Part shown: positions 11,046 through 21,958 of the stretch, in pieces
Layout: the number at the start of each line of letters is the position of its first letter
Numbering within the stretch: the stretch's first letter is position 1
Assembly: GCA_021495925.1 (NCBI GenBank)
Contig: JAKEKT010000066.1
Span: 62,001-126,000 of the forward strand
From: Diplodia intermedia
Lineage: Eukaryota > Ascomycota > Dothideomycetes > Botryosphaeriales > Botryosphaeriaceae
DNA: 64,000 nt
Direction of reading: 5' to 3'
The notes under the pieces: model-generated
Database searches by the model: none
Told to the model about the DNA's origin: nothing
Seen by the model: the letters and a program-made list of their open reading frames with translations, nothing else
Translations under genes and position numbers: made by a program

Positions 11046-11593
11046 GGTGGAACACAGCGCGAGCGGGTCGGCGTCGGTAGGGAGCGGGTGTGAGGGCGTT
11101 TAGGCGCGGATTCAGGACGGGGTGACGTCTGTTGTGCGGTGGTGCGCAGGGCGGTGGAGGGGGAGCGGGGAGGGCGGTGGCGGTCGGAGGTGGGTATGCG
11201 AGCGATGCAAAGCGACCCGGCGTGCGTGGGAGCCAGGTCTGGCTGTGTGGGAGGGGCGGTGGTTATGTTTGCGGCGGGTGTCTCTGGTCGAGTGTTGGTT
11301 GTTAGACAGACAAGGCGATTCGTGACGCACGGACACGGGCGCGGGGCGGAAGCTGTCGCGCATAGAGAAAATCCACAGCGTGATGACTCTTCCGCCGCCA
11401 ACGCCATAAAGTACCGCGTCCCGCCAGCAGCACGCACGTCCAGCCTGCCCGCCCGGCTGCATTCCCAATCCAACGCTCCAGACGCCCCTGCCCGCTGCCG
11501 CCCTCGCGCGCTTGCCCGCCCTGAGCCCGCGCTCCTGCCTCACCACCACCCCACGCCCTCCAGAGCCCCACCGCGTGCCGCGACCAGGTCACC
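11046..11593. promoter_or_regulatory. Shared divergent promoter of TPD3 and FRS1
   Basis: 548 GC-rich bases lie between the two start codons. Open frames on both strands (for example 11139-11873) are compositional and run into the coding exons of both neighbours. No clear TATA box is seen; transcription is probably dispersed. Confidence 0.55.
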
Positions 11594-13812
11594 ATGCCTA
11601 CCATATCCGTGGACAAGGCCGAGCTCTTCAAGGCTCTCGGCAGGGAGTCAGTCAGCCCGACCCTTTCGCCGGCATCTGCCCCGCTGCTGCAGCGAGCAAG
11701 AGCATGGAAGACCGGCTCCCGATGTCGGGCAGCGCTGGAGCAAGATGCCGGCGGTGCCACAGCGAGCAAGAGTGCTGAGTCAGTGCAGGTACACCACCGA
11801 GGAGTTTGATGAGCTGTGCTTCGAGTTCGGTACGCTGGCATTGGCTGTCCTCTGCTCTGGGAACGGGAGCTGACCATACCGCAGGCATTGAGCTCGATGA
11901 GGACGTAAGGCCGACTCTCCCAATCCATGCAAACCCCGGCTGAACCCCACCAGACCACCAATTCGAAGCGTCCCATCGTCGATGGCGTTGAGGAGCCGCC
12001 GCAGTTGAAGATCGAGATCCCCGCGAACAGGCACGCCCCGTCCCACCCGGATACATGAGAACTGCCGGCTAATCCCCCGCAGATATGACATGCTGTGCTA
12101 CGAGGGCATTGCCCAGAATCTCAACATCTTCCTCGGCAGGCAGCCGATTCCCAACTACAGATTAGTGGCTCCCGCCGGCGGCGAGCTGCAGGTTATGAAT
12201 GTGGACAAGGAGACGGCGAGGATAAGACCGCTCGTTTCGTGCGCCATCCTGCGCAACATCAAGTTCACCAAGGACCGCTATGAGTCCTTCATCGCCCTCC
12301 AAGACAAACTCCACCAGAACCTTGCGAGACAGAGGACGCTTGTTTCGATCGGGACGCACGATTTGGACACCATCCAGGGCCCTTTCAGCTACGAGGCACA
12401 CGCTCCGGAGGACATCAAGTTCACGCCGTTGAACCAGGAGAAGGAGATGAATGCGAAGGAAATGATGGAATTCTATGACAAGGACAAGCATCTCGGACGC
12501 TACCTGCACATCATTCGGGACTCCCCGGTCTACCCTGTCATCTACGACGCCAACCGCACCGTTCTTTCCCTGCCGCCCATCATCAACGGCAACCACTCGA
12601 AGATCTCTGTGGACACCAAGAATGTCTTCATCGAGATTACTGCTCTCGACAAGACCAAGGTCGAGATCGTGAACAACATCGTCTGTGCCATGTTCAGCAT
12701 GTACTGCGATGAGCCTTTCACTGTCGAGCCGGTCAAGGTCGTCTCTCCTCACAACGGCGAGAGCCGCGAGTCGCCAGATCTCACCCCTCGCCAAATGCAA
12801 GCGGAAATCGACTATCTCAACCAGGTCTGCGGTCTGAACTTGACTCCCGAGGAGCAGTGCAAGCTACTCCAGCGCATGTCGCTCCAGGCTACCCCGTCGC
12901 AGAGCTCGCCCAAGCACCTCGACGTCGCTGTTCCCGTCACTCGCGCCGATGTTCTGCATCAGTGCGATATCATGGAGGACCTTGCTATCGGCTATGGTTT
13001 CAACAAGCTGCCTCGCGAATACCCCAACAAGAGCGCGGCCGTCGCAGCACCACTCAAGATCAACAAGCTTGCTGATATTGTGCGTTCGGAAGCCGCTATG
13101 GCCGGATGGTCGGAGGTCATGCCTCTTATCCTCTGCTCGCACGACGAGAACTTTGCGTGGTTGAACCGCAAGGATGACGGCAACACTTGCGTCCGGCTGC
13201 AGAACCCCAAGACTTTGGAGTACCAGATTGTCCGCACGTCGCTGCTGCCCGGTCTTCTCAAGACGATTCGTGAGAACAAGCACCACAGCGTGCCCATCAA
13301 GATTTTCGAGGTCAGCGATGTTGCCTTCAAGGATCTGTCTCTGGAGCGCAAGAGCCGCAATGAGCGCCACTTCGCAGCCGCCTGGTACGGCAAGACCTCC
13401 GGTTTCGAGGTTGTTCACGGTCTGCTCGACCGCATCATGTTGATGCTCCGGAGCGCCTTCATCACCCACGAGGACGCGCTCAAGAACGACAAGCTTGGCG
13501 GCTACTGGATCGAGGAGGTCGATGGTACGTTTACTGACTCTACTGAGACGACACAAATTTCGTGAGACTGACTTCATCTTCACCAGACCCGACCTTCTTC
13601 CCGGGCCACGCGGCAGCCATCAAGCTTCGCCTTGACGGCAAGACTCACGACATCGGCGTCTTCGGTGTCCTGCACCCGACCGTGCTGAAGCACTTCGAGC
13701 TTCCGTAAGTCACCCTACTGTGAGAAGTCTCTCTTCGGATCTGGTATCCTAACATCCCAAACCTAGTTTCCCGACCACCGCGTTGGAGCTTAACCTCGAG
13801 GTCTTCTTGTAA
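11594..13812 (+). CDS. FRS1: Phenylalanyl-tRNA synthetase beta subunit, cytosolic
   Basis: Exons 11594-11646, 11789-11829, 11885-11904, 11954-12030, 12083-13524, 13587-13704 and 13767-13812; 598 aa, normal for the eukaryotic beta chain. The N-terminus MPTISVDKAELFKALGREYTTEEFDELCFEFGIELDED and the PANRYDMLCYEG block start the B1 fold. The B3/B4 editing region follows (LVSIGTHDLDTIQGPFSY, SLPPIINGNHSKI), then a B5 domain (DVLHQCDIMEDLAIGYGFNKLP) and the catalytic-like C-terminal core (LQNPKTLEYQIVRTSLLPGLL, DPTFFPGHAAAIKL). With the alpha chain (FRS2) it forms the alpha2beta2 enzyme that charges tRNA-Phe. Five introns crowd the first 64 codons. Intron 4 (12031-12082) needs a GC donor to keep the NRYD block. 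The reading frame closes at TAA 13810-13812. Confidence 0.95.
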
Positions 13813-14422
13813 AGAAAGAGAAATTGTCCATGATATAGCTATGTCTCGCAAGTGGCACGAAAGATGAAAGACAAGACTGGTGGCGTGTAGATCCCCCAAA
13901 ACCTTCTCCTTGGGACGGTTAGCGTCAGTAGCGGCCATGACGATTAGACAAAAAGAAAAGGTAAAGACAAAATGATGAAGAAACGTTCGAGAATCATGCG
14001 CTTCCGGAAACCGATGTGATTTTACTGGTCAAATTGGACACACAAAGATGTGTCGACCAGATGCTGATCCCGAGTGCTAGACGCGATCAGATCTCTCGGA
14101 GTGAAGATGTTCAAGACTAGATTGCAAGCCGTGTAGACGGGGGGAACTTTTCGCATTATTTCCCATCCAGCAAACGCCACCCCATTGACCCTTTGGGTCC
14201 CCCTTCCTTTTTGGTTGTGGCCCCGGTACGCCGAATTTCCGTTGGCCCGCCGGTGGCCCCATCCATTTACCAGCCCAGAGAAGGGAGGAGATCAGCGAAA
14301 AGAGAAAGCGCCTCCCAAGATGCAGTTGATGTACGAAAAAAAGAGAGAGAGAAAAAAAAAAGGGAATAACAACAGAAAGGCGTAAAGCAGCCCAAAGTTC
14401 CTCCTCCCACAACTCGCTCCAC
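13813..14422. other. Convergent 3' intergenic region
   Basis: 610 bases lie between the ends of FRS1 and the PHD-finger gene. The interval contains short purine runs near 14340-14370 but no coding signal, RNA gene or repeat array that I can support. Confidence 0.6.
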
Positions 14423-16870
14423 TCAGTCCAGCACCTCTACCCAGCCCTCCTTCACCCCATCTTCACCCTCCATCGCGTCGTCGCCGCTCTGCGCTTTCCT
14501 CTCCTTCCGCAGACCCACCAGCGCGCGATGTCTGATCTCCCGCTCGTCGGCCATCAGGTCCTGCAGCGTGTTCTTGGCGACGCTGCTCTCGAACGAAACG
14601 TCGTACTGGGCGATCTTGACCCACTGCGTGTGGCGCTGGCAGCGCTTCTTCAGGCACACGTCGGACGGCGCGAGTAGCTCCGAGATGAGCTCCTGGTTTT
14701 TCGTAGTGTCCTCCACGCCGGTACCGTTCTTCACTCCCGTTCCGTTGACGCGCGGCGCACCGTCTTCAGCGCCGTCCCGCATTTCAACGTCATCCTTGTC
14801 CTGGTCCTCTGGTTCGGCGTCAAGTGCACCCTGCCGGAAGCAGGCCTTGCCTTTGGGCGTCGCGCGCCACAGTGCAAACTCGCCCTCGCTCCAGTTGAGA
14901 CGCGAGTCGTAACCGCAGATATCCTTAGGCTTGACCCCTTCGCGCTCCGCCACCGCGTTGACCTGATCTCGTACCATGGAGACGAGGCGTTCGCGGTCCT
15001 TGAGCAGCTTGAGCCGTTTGGTCAAGTCTTGGATTTCTTTCTCGATTTCGGCAACGCGAGCGGCATCCGGGCCGGATAGAGGTGCTTCCTGGGCGAAGGT
15101 CGGGGATGACGGAGACGCGGTAGCAGGTGGACTGAGCATGCTGTTACCCAGATCCTTGAAATGGCTAACGTCGCGCGCCGAAAGCGTCAGCGCTTTAAGG
15201 TCGCGAGCAGACACAGTACCACCACGCGGCCCGGATGCGCCATCCTCCTCTGTGTCCTCGCCATCGATAATGCCGTCCGTGTGGTTCGTCTTCCTCCGCT
15301 CGCGTCTGGGCTTTTGCGAAGTCGAGGATGTCCCAACTTGACTGCGGAGGTTTGCGGCGAGCGAGTGGAAGAACAGTCTGCCGCACTCATCAGAGCAATA
15401 TTTGCTCTGCTCATCGCGCCTTGCCGGACGCCGGCATCCGTCGCGCCGGCACATGCGCTTCCACGTGGTGTAACCTTCGCCTGCCTCTGTACACCTTGGA
15501 CAGAAATACTTCTCGATCAAGTCACCGTCCGACTCTTTGACATTGACGCACTTTCCGTGGTACCAGTCCTGGCAACTTCCATCGCAAGCAATCATCCATG
15601 TATGGTTATCACCCTTGCGGCATATGCAGTATATTCCATCGTCGGAGCCTGATTCCTCGTCATCGTCTTCGTCGGGGGTTTGGTGTGGAGGCGGCGACGA
15701 CTGTGGTGCTGGCGAGCTTCCGGCAACTGGAGTGCCGGTTGCAGACTTTTTAGATCCTTTCGTTTTCGCGGCTTTCGCAGAAGGCGTGGGTGAGGGTCTA
15801 CCTTGGTCATCCTCGACCTTTCGCTTTTTGCTGCCCGGTTTTGTGCCACCGCTGCCACCCTTCTTCCTGACCTTGCTGTCGACGAGTCTTCGCTTCTTCG
15901 ATCCAGTCGGGCCGGCTGGTGTGGGATCCATCGTGGGCGCGGTCGACGGTGTTGCAGTGGAAGCCTCCCGGCTCACTCCGCGCAGACCGTGTTCGTTCCT
16001 GGCGCTGGCGACTGCTCTGAGAGTTTCTACTTCGAGGGTGCCACCGCCTTGCTCGGTCTTAAGTGCGGCTTGTGCGGGTGTGGGCTCCCGAGATGTCGCC
16101 GATGGCTCGAGCTTGACTTGCGGAGTAGGTGAGTGGGATGGCGCTTGGAAGACGGGTATATCTGCGGGGAAGCTTGATGGTGAAGGCCCGCGTATTTGAG
16201 CCGTTGTGGGCTCTTCGCGCACGTAATCAGGCTCGCGATTTTGTGTCGTAGCACTCGCCAAACCATCGCCAGCTCCGACCGAATCCACTTCTGGCGTAGA
16301 TATTATCTGTGACGCGTCGCGTCCGTATGGAGGAGTGCCCTGAAGCTGCTGTGACTGTGTGCTCTGCCTTCTCTCGGAAAGGGTTTCGAGAGTATGGATG
16401 GGTGGAAGGACATGCGGGTTCGACGACATGGACATTAGCGATTGTCTCCGCTGCTCCTCGGGTGACTTCGATCGATGATGATATTGCTCCAGTGATGGTG
16501 AGTGTTGTTCCGGAGCTGCGTCAAGCGAGAGAGGTTCGACAGGCACCGCTACAGAGCCATAACTACTTGTTCGGCGCGCTTCCGGATGGATCTCCGATTG
16601 GACCTCTTGTTCACCGTTTGCGGATTGGGTGGATGGGTGGACATGCGCGAAGCTGTTTCGTGGCGACAGATCGGTTTGCGCAAGGCCAGTCAACGCGTCG
16701 GCTGCTTCATAAAAAACGTTGGGGGCATTCTCGGGCTTCGACGGGTCCACCGGCGCAGGCACACCGGAAGTAGGGGCCGGCGGGGCTTCAGTCGTCGCTT
16801 CAGAGGGCTGGGTCTTCGGGCTCGAAGGCTCAGAGGCGGGATTCAACAGCGCAGAGAGTTTGAAGCTCAT
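14423..16870 (-). CDS. PHD-finger protein, Spp1/CFP1-like COMPASS subunit
   Basis: A single exon of 815 aa. ATG at 16868-16870 is the only in-frame methionine near the 5' end; the frame stays open upstream but without an ATG. Residues 1-400 are a disordered Pro/Ser/Thr-rich region with a basic patch (GSKKRRLVDSKVRKKGG). A PHD finger at about 412-462 (IYCICRKGDNHTWMIACDG to YFCPRC) is followed by a Cys-rich block (CRRDGCRRPARRDEQSKYCSDECG, about 470-500). A coiled coil lies near 604-632 (EIEKEIQDLTKRLKLLKDRE). The PHD plus adjacent CxxxC block is the arrangement of yeast Spp1 and animal CXXC1/CFP1, which read H3K4 methylation and tether the Set1/COMPASS methyltransferase. It is much longer than yeast Spp1 (353 aa), mostly from the N-terminal disordered part. 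Another PHD reader is possible. Confidence 0.85.
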   Translation of the reverse strand: MSFKLSALLNPASEPSSPKTQPSEATTEAPPAPTSGVPAPVDPSKPENAPNVFYEAADALTGLAQTDLSPRNSFAHVHPSTQSANGEQEVQSEIHPEARRTSSYGSVAVPVEPLSLDAAPEQHSPSLEQYHHRSKSPEEQRRQSLMSMSSNPHVLPPIHTLETLSERRQSTQSQQLQGTPPYGRDASQIISTPEVDSVGAGDGLASATTQNREPDYVREEPTTAQIRGPSPSSFPADIPVFQAPSHSPTPQVKLEPSATSREPTPAQAALKTEQGGGTLEVETLRAVASARNEHGLRGVSREASTATPSTAPTMDPTPAGPTGSKKRRLVDSKVRKKGGSGGTKPGSKKRKVEDDQGRPSPTPSAKAAKTKGSKKSATGTPVAGSSPAPQSSPPPHQTPDEDDDEESGSDDGIYCICRKGDNHTWMIACDGSCQDWYHGKCVNVKESDGDLIEKYFCPRCTEAGEGYTTWKRMCRRDGCRRPARRDEQSKYCSDECGRLFFHSLAANLRSQVGTSSTSQKPRRERRKTNHTDGIIDGEDTEEDGASGPRGGTVSARDLKALTLSARDVSHFKDLGNSMLSPPATASPSSPTFAQEAPLSGPDAARVAEIEKEIQDLTKRLKLLKDRERLVSMVRDQVNAVAEREGVKPKDICGYDSRLNWSEGEFALWRATPKGKACFRQGALDAEPEDQDKDDVEMRDGAEDGAPRVNGTGVKNGTGVEDTTKNQELISELLAPSDVCLKKRCQRHTQWVKIAQYDVSFESSVAKNTLQDLMADEREIRHRALVGLRKERKAQSGDDAMEGEDGVKEGWVEVLD

Positions 16871-17447
16871 GATTGCAGTGGCGCGCAGCAAGAGCAATGG
16901 CGACGCAGGGTTGAGGGTTCCGAATAGCTTACACAGCTCGAGGGCGCATGGCGGTGCGCTTGCAGTCACAGTTCTCGGGGAATCGGAAGCGCGTAACGGA
17001 GTTGGCAGAAGCGGAGAACGGGATGGGACTGCAGCGAAGGCGCGACGGGTTGGAGATGATCGGCGGCGAGTCAGTCCCGCGCGCTTTCCCCAGTCCTCGC
17101 AAACGGGTCTTGGCGCGTTTCCGAGCACGTCATAACGCGTTCTCGCCCGCCATACCCTGCACTATCTAACCACACTTGCGACGGCTGGGCTATGCTGTGG
17201 CGCGCTGGCCTCTCTACCGCTACTTTCTATCTAAGCTGCACCTTAATCGTCGCAGGGCCCCGCATCGCTCGGCTCCATTCCGTCTGGTCCGCGGGGTCAC
17301 ACGTAAAGACGATCCTTGATACAGTCCCACCACAACAGATGTGAAGAAGGAATAGGAAAGCTTGGTAGACGCTTCCACAGCCGTCTAAAAGTGCGCCAAT
17401 CTCTACTCCTAAACGCCGTACGCCTTCCGTGAAGAAACAAACACTAT
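16871..17447. other. Upstream region of the PHD-finger gene
   Basis: 577 bases lie between the NSE3 stop and the PHD-gene start (tandem, both minus strand). The first 260 bases continue the open frame of the PHD gene without a start codon, so they are most likely 5' leader and promoter. Confidence 0.5.
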
Positions 17448-18561
17448 TTACTCTTCGTCCGACTCTGGCGCGCCATCTTGTTGTTCTTGTCTCCTCGGTC
17501 GTCCCCTGCCTCTGCCTGTTCCAGCCTGTTCCCCAGAATTGCCTTGTCCGGTGTGTTTGGGCGCTTCATTGGCACGCGCGTTCTGTAGGCTGCGCTCAAT
17601 CTTTCGGTCCAGTTCGGCGGTCGCGTTCTCGTGGTACACAGTCCGCACCATGCCCGCCACGCCTTTTTCTCCGATTTCCACCTTTCCGCGCCCGGCGACA
17701 ATCCACTCACGAATCTCTTCTCCGCTCGAGCTGTCTACGATGAGCTTTATGTAGCCGTCCTTCTTCATTCGGGCAAGCAGTTTCTCCGTTGATCCTACTG
17801 GCGTGGTTTGATCTGCGTTTGTCCGTTTTAGGTACCTTTCAAGTTTCAACTCCGGCATGCGGCCTCCTCCAAGCGTTATGCATGTCACCACGAAAGTATA
17901 GAGTCCAATGTATGCGCTTTCATCAGAGAAAGTGGGGACTTTTGGTGGAGGGATAATATCCCAGGCTCGATACTTGTCGGGCAGGGTATTCGTGAGGACA
18001 TAAGAAGTCGTTGTACTGCTCTGTTTTTCCGATCTTTCCGCAGCCTCTGCAAAGTTTTATTAGAATCATACATCACAATGGATACGAGCGCAAGACTTAC
18101 TCTGGCGTCCTTTGATTGTGTGATTCTCCGTCTTTGGCAGCTCCGTCATCTCCATGCCGAAAACCGTTCTGAGCTGCAAATTTGCCTCGGCATAGACATT
18201 GTTGAATTGCCTGCTTCCCGACCCCAGAACTGCAATTCAGGTGTCAGTTTCCTGCCTTCTCGGAACCGCGATGCATTCCTACCTTTTGCGCTGATATCCG
18301 CTCGGCGGATGGGTATCCTGGCGTACTCGCAGGCCAGTGCCATTCTCACCAGTTTCTTGGTCATTTGTTGTAGCTGCTGGTCGCCCTGAGTAGCTTCGTC
18401 TTCATCGTCTATGTCGGACACCGGAGATTCGCGGCGGCGTTGTGTGCGCGTAGGCTCTTCGTCGGAGGCATCGTCCGCGACCGGCTGCGCAGCATGAGCA
18501 AGATGCACAAATGCAAATGGCACGTTTCACTTACCGCGCGCCGTTTGCGCACTAGCGGCAT
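17448..18561 (-). CDS. NSE3: SMC5-SMC6 complex subunit Nse3 (MAGE domain)
   Basis: Exons on the minus strand are 18535-18561, 18283-18484, 18101-18229 and 17448-18046; 318 aa. A basic start (MPLVRKRRA) and an acidic linker lead to a MAGE homology domain of about residues 55-240. Its two winged-helix halves are recognisable by KKLVRMALACEYARIPIRRADIS, FNNVYAEANLQLRTVFGMEM, YVLTNTLPDKYRAWDIIPPPKV, YIGLYTFVVTCITLGGGRM and ERYLKRTNADQ. A GRGRGRPRRQ tail ends in an acidic stretch. Nse3 forms the Nse1-Nse3-Nse4 subcomplex, binds DNA and stimulates Nse1, supporting recombination and replication-fork repair. All three introns are GT-AG and each junction restores family residues. The gene is head to head with AIM18. 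Confidence 0.9.
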
Positions 18562-18831
18562 GTTGGTAATCTTGTGGAAACGTGAGGCGGGACGGTGGAG
18601 TGAGAGGCGGAGCGCGCAGGTTGCGGGAAGACGCGACGCGTCGGTCGCACTCATTAAGCAGGAGCCGGCCGGCCACGACATTTGGGTTGTGGGGTCGCTC
18701 TGGCGCCAATCGCGATGTACGAGTACATCATAGATCGTCGAACGACCGCTCCCCAGAGCTCCCCACATCTTCACCCCCCGTTCTCAGGCCACCTCTTCAG
18801 CCGCCGAATTGCTTTGCAGAAGCCCCCAGCA
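18562..18831. promoter_or_regulatory. Shared divergent promoter of NSE3 and AIM18
   Basis: Only 270 bases separate the two start codons, so both 5' leaders and core promoters must fit here. The AIM18 frame is open upstream to 18682, but the family start is the methionine at 18832. Confidence 0.55.
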
Positions 18832-20160
18832 ATGTCATTCAACTTAGCCGCTCGCAATCTCTCACGACTACGCGCCCTCCGTGGCCTTACCCATTCGTGT
18901 CAGCCGTCATCTACCCTGCTCCGCGCGGCATGCCAGTCCATTCGCTACAACTCGGCGCGCGCGCCTTCGCGCAATTCGAACGACGATCTTTTGGAGCTTG
19001 AGAATCTCCTGGATAGAGGCCGAAGCTCCCCCCGCCACACCACTCGCGCCGCGGAAGAGCACGACTTTGACCATGTAAACCCGCTTGACCCGATTGCCGT
19101 CCACCGCGCCGAAACCGCTCGTCGCGCATACTACTCTCGGCGTCGGAACTATGCCGCACTAGGATGTATACTCAGCATCCTCATTCCCATGGTGGTTGTG
19201 TACAACGTCGACCTGGAAGAACTTCAGAAAAAGACTTCGGAAAGGACGGATGCGCCGTCAAACGTTGCTCGCGACTTCCAAGGGAAGAAGGTCGTGGTCG
19301 CGCCCGGTGGTGAAAAGCTTCAAGCAATAGGTGAAGAAGTCATCGACTTGGTAGAGACGGGGACAAGTAGCGTGCCGGTCTTCCCCAAAACCATCAGGCT
19401 CCCCAATGCAGAGGGCGATGCCGGCGCAGTGAAGGCGGAGAAGGACACTGAGTACACGTTGCTTGGGCTCGGCATCCGCACCGTATCCTTCCTTAGCATA
19501 CAGGTTTACGTCGTCGGGCTGTACGTGGAGACGTCGGCGCTGCCCAGATTGCAGGCTGCGCTCATCAAGGAGGTCAACCCCATGGCTTCCGCTCTGATTC
19601 CCGGCGAGAAAGACCAACTTCGCAAGAGTCTCGTGGATCCGGAAGACTCTAACACCATCTGGGAGTCGCTGTTGAAGAACCCGCAATTGAAAGCCAACAT
19701 GGCCTTCCGAATCGTTCCTACCCGGGACACCAATTTCGCGCATTTGCGCGATGGATTGGTGCGTGGCATCACGAAGCGCATGCAAGAATCCAACATTGCT
19801 GCACAGCAAGCAAAGGCTGAGCCTGAGTTCAATGATGAGGCATTCGGTCAGGCGATGAAGGATTTCAAGGCGCTTTTTAACTCACGTGGCAAGGCCGGCA
19901 AAGGTTCCATACTTCTGCTCAGGAGAGATGCCAAAGGTGCCTTGGATATGTTCTACCAAGCCACTGGTAAGGACGGAAGCAGCATGGGACCTTTGGAGGC
20001 GCTGGGCACAGTGAATGACGAGAGGCTGACCAGGCTATCGTGGCTGCTGTATATGGGTGGCAAGAACGTGAGCAGTGAGGGTGCAAGGAAGAATGTTGTC
20101 GATGGTTGTCTCGAATTAGTGGAGCGGCCAATTGGAACAGTGGAGACGAGAGTTGAGTGA
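18832..20160 (+). CDS. AIM18: Mitochondrial chalcone-isomerase-like protein Aim18
   Basis: A single exon of 442 aa starting MSFNLAARNLSRLRALRG, an Arg-rich amphipathic presequence. Upstream in-frame methionines (for example at 18682) add text with no presequence character and are rejected. A hydrophobic segment at about residues 105-127 (NYAALGCILSILIPMVVVYNV) is a likely inner-membrane anchor. The rest, from about 195, is a chalcone-isomerase-like fold with GIRTVSFLSIQVYVVGLYV, FRIVPTRDTNFAHLRDG and GSILLLRRDAKG. Yeast Aim18 and Aim46 are the heme-binding mitochondrial members of this fold and are not thought to isomerise flavonoids. The C-terminal VNDERLTRLSWLLYMGGKNV is typical. Function in fungi remains poorly defined. 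Confidence 0.88.
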   Translation: MSFNLAARNLSRLRALRGLTHSCQPSSTLLRAACQSIRYNSARAPSRNSNDDLLELENLLDRGRSSPRHTTRAAEEHDFDHVNPLDPIAVHRAETARRAYYSRRRNYAALGCILSILIPMVVVYNVDLEELQKKTSERTDAPSNVARDFQGKKVVVAPGGEKLQAIGEEVIDLVETGTSSVPVFPKTIRLPNAEGDAGAVKAEKDTEYTLLGLGIRTVSFLSIQVYVVGLYVETSALPRLQAALIKEVNPMASALIPGEKDQLRKSLVDPEDSNTIWESLLKNPQLKANMAFRIVPTRDTNFAHLRDGLVRGITKRMQESNIAAQQAKAEPEFNDEAFGQAMKDFKALFNSRGKAGKGSILLLRRDAKGALDMFYQATGKDGSSMGPLEALGTVNDERLTRLSWLLYMGGKNVSSEGARKNVVDGCLELVERPIGTVETRVE

Positions 20161-21958
20161 GAAATTTAGTTGGGCACCTGAAATATGGCGTTTACGGTTA
20201 GGGTCGGGGACATTGTGAGTGCTGTATCCACTCCACCTATGTATGTACATTAGTCGTCTCCTTGAACAACCCGGCTCCCCCACAGCTTGCAGTCATTGTC
20301 CATAAGGTTCTCTCGAAATCTTGTGACGGTGAGTCTCTGCATGGCACTGGTCTATGATGATACACCACACAAACTTGATCGTGATGCTCACCTCCACTCA
20401 CATCATGCCCAAACGAAGCATGACTCTACTTCAGAGATACGAGGTCCAATCATCGATCTTCCATAATAAACCCTTCAGTTTCTTTTTCACGTCCGCAACC
20501 TCCTAATCTACTGGACGCTACCACCGTCGCACCTGAACCCAGTGCTGAGTTCTGGGTGCCTGCAATAAGTATCCTTGCCCGTGGCCATGCACCGTTACAT
20601 TACCCTGCCGCTCAGCGGCTGAATGACTTAGTACAACATGACAGATGCGGAAGGCGCCAATTACTAGCGAAAAGCCTTCCAACTGAAAGGTTGAACAAGC
20701 TGCTGTTGTGCAAGCGCTTAATCGTACGGAACTCGCAGTCTTACATGCAGCGATCCGGATTTTAACGAGTTACACAGTTTGCGAAGGCTATCCCTCACTC
20801 TGCACCGTTCATGCAGTCAACCAGCACCGGAGAAAATGAGGTGGCTGCCAGATGCAAAAGTAGATGAGTACCAAAAGAAGCAAAAAAAAAAAAAAAAAAA
20901 AGGGAACCGGGGGCGCAACTACCACACCTCCTTTTACATCTCGCAGCGACCAGCACCTCGCTTTTCGAAACGGAAGGATTCAAGCGGAAACGTGTTCGTG
21001 CGCTCGCAAGCGTGGACAAAATTTAAGGTTAGGGGGGATGTGAGCTGGCGCGAGAGAATAGCTCACGTGCACGGGTGGCGCTACAAAAAGTTTATGTTGG
21101 CTACATCAACGTCAAAACCAACGACAGCCGCGCGCCAGATGAAAAGTGGGTGTACAGCGTTGCAAAAGGCAACCAGCTTGTCGTGTCGCGTGGACAGGCA
21201 ATCGCATTTCGCGTGTAGTACAATTAAAGCCGTGCGCCCCAATGGTTCTGTACTCGCCCGTTTGGCGTTTTGCAGATCAAACGCGGACTGCAAGGAGCAG
21301 CAGGGGATAGAGCCTCAACGACGGGTCAGGCAACCTTCAGTGCCGAGCCGCGTCAAAGCGTGCAACGTCGAACAAGGGCGGAAAGAGAAACAATTACATG
21401 AGCTGGGCTGCAGGTCAGAGGAATGGTGCAATTGAATATCGGAGGGTTATTTGCGCAACGGGAGCACACAACCTATGCATCCAGTCGGCTCGGCCTGTCC
21501 GTTCCGAGACTTCTACAGCAATCAATCCGCAGCAACCCCCGTGAAATGCAAAGACCCGCAGGATAGACGGGCGGAACAGAGGTGGCGCCTCACGTCAATA
21601 AGGTTCAATTGGGTTCACCGTTCAAGCACATTCATGTTCGCAGGTGTTAGACAGGCCGATTAAGGCTCAAAAACTTCATTCCAACTATCCACACATCCCC
21701 TTTCGCGTAAGACCCGCCGCGCGTTTCAAAAACATGGATATTGTACGACGGCGCCCTCCGCCCGTTCAAGAAATTAGAAGCTGTACAATTGAAGAACGGT
21801 TGTTCCAGCCCCAGCAAATTTGTATCCCGAGAAGTGCAAAAATGATACCCCGCGCCTCATGATGCAAAAATAAGCCATAGCCTTGTCAGACCAATGGTGT
21901 CCCCCGACTAAGGGGAGCATTGATGGAAGGCTTAGTTGGAAACGATGACTTAGTGCAT
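20161..21958. other. Convergent 3' intergenic region with an A20 run
   Basis: 1.8 kb lies between the ends of AIM18 and the cell-wall protein gene. An uninterrupted run of 20 A is at 20882-20901. Frames that cross it (for example 20779-21435) translate the run as poly-Lys and show no family. I see no RNA gene. Confidence 0.55.

Noticed and set aside
16871..17128. 86-codon N-terminal extension of the PHD-finger protein
   Set aside because: No in-frame ATG exists upstream of 16870; the extension would need a GTG start.
20779..21435. 218-codon frame containing a poly-Lys run
   Set aside because: The run comes from an A20 tract; the rest lacks any protein-like pattern.
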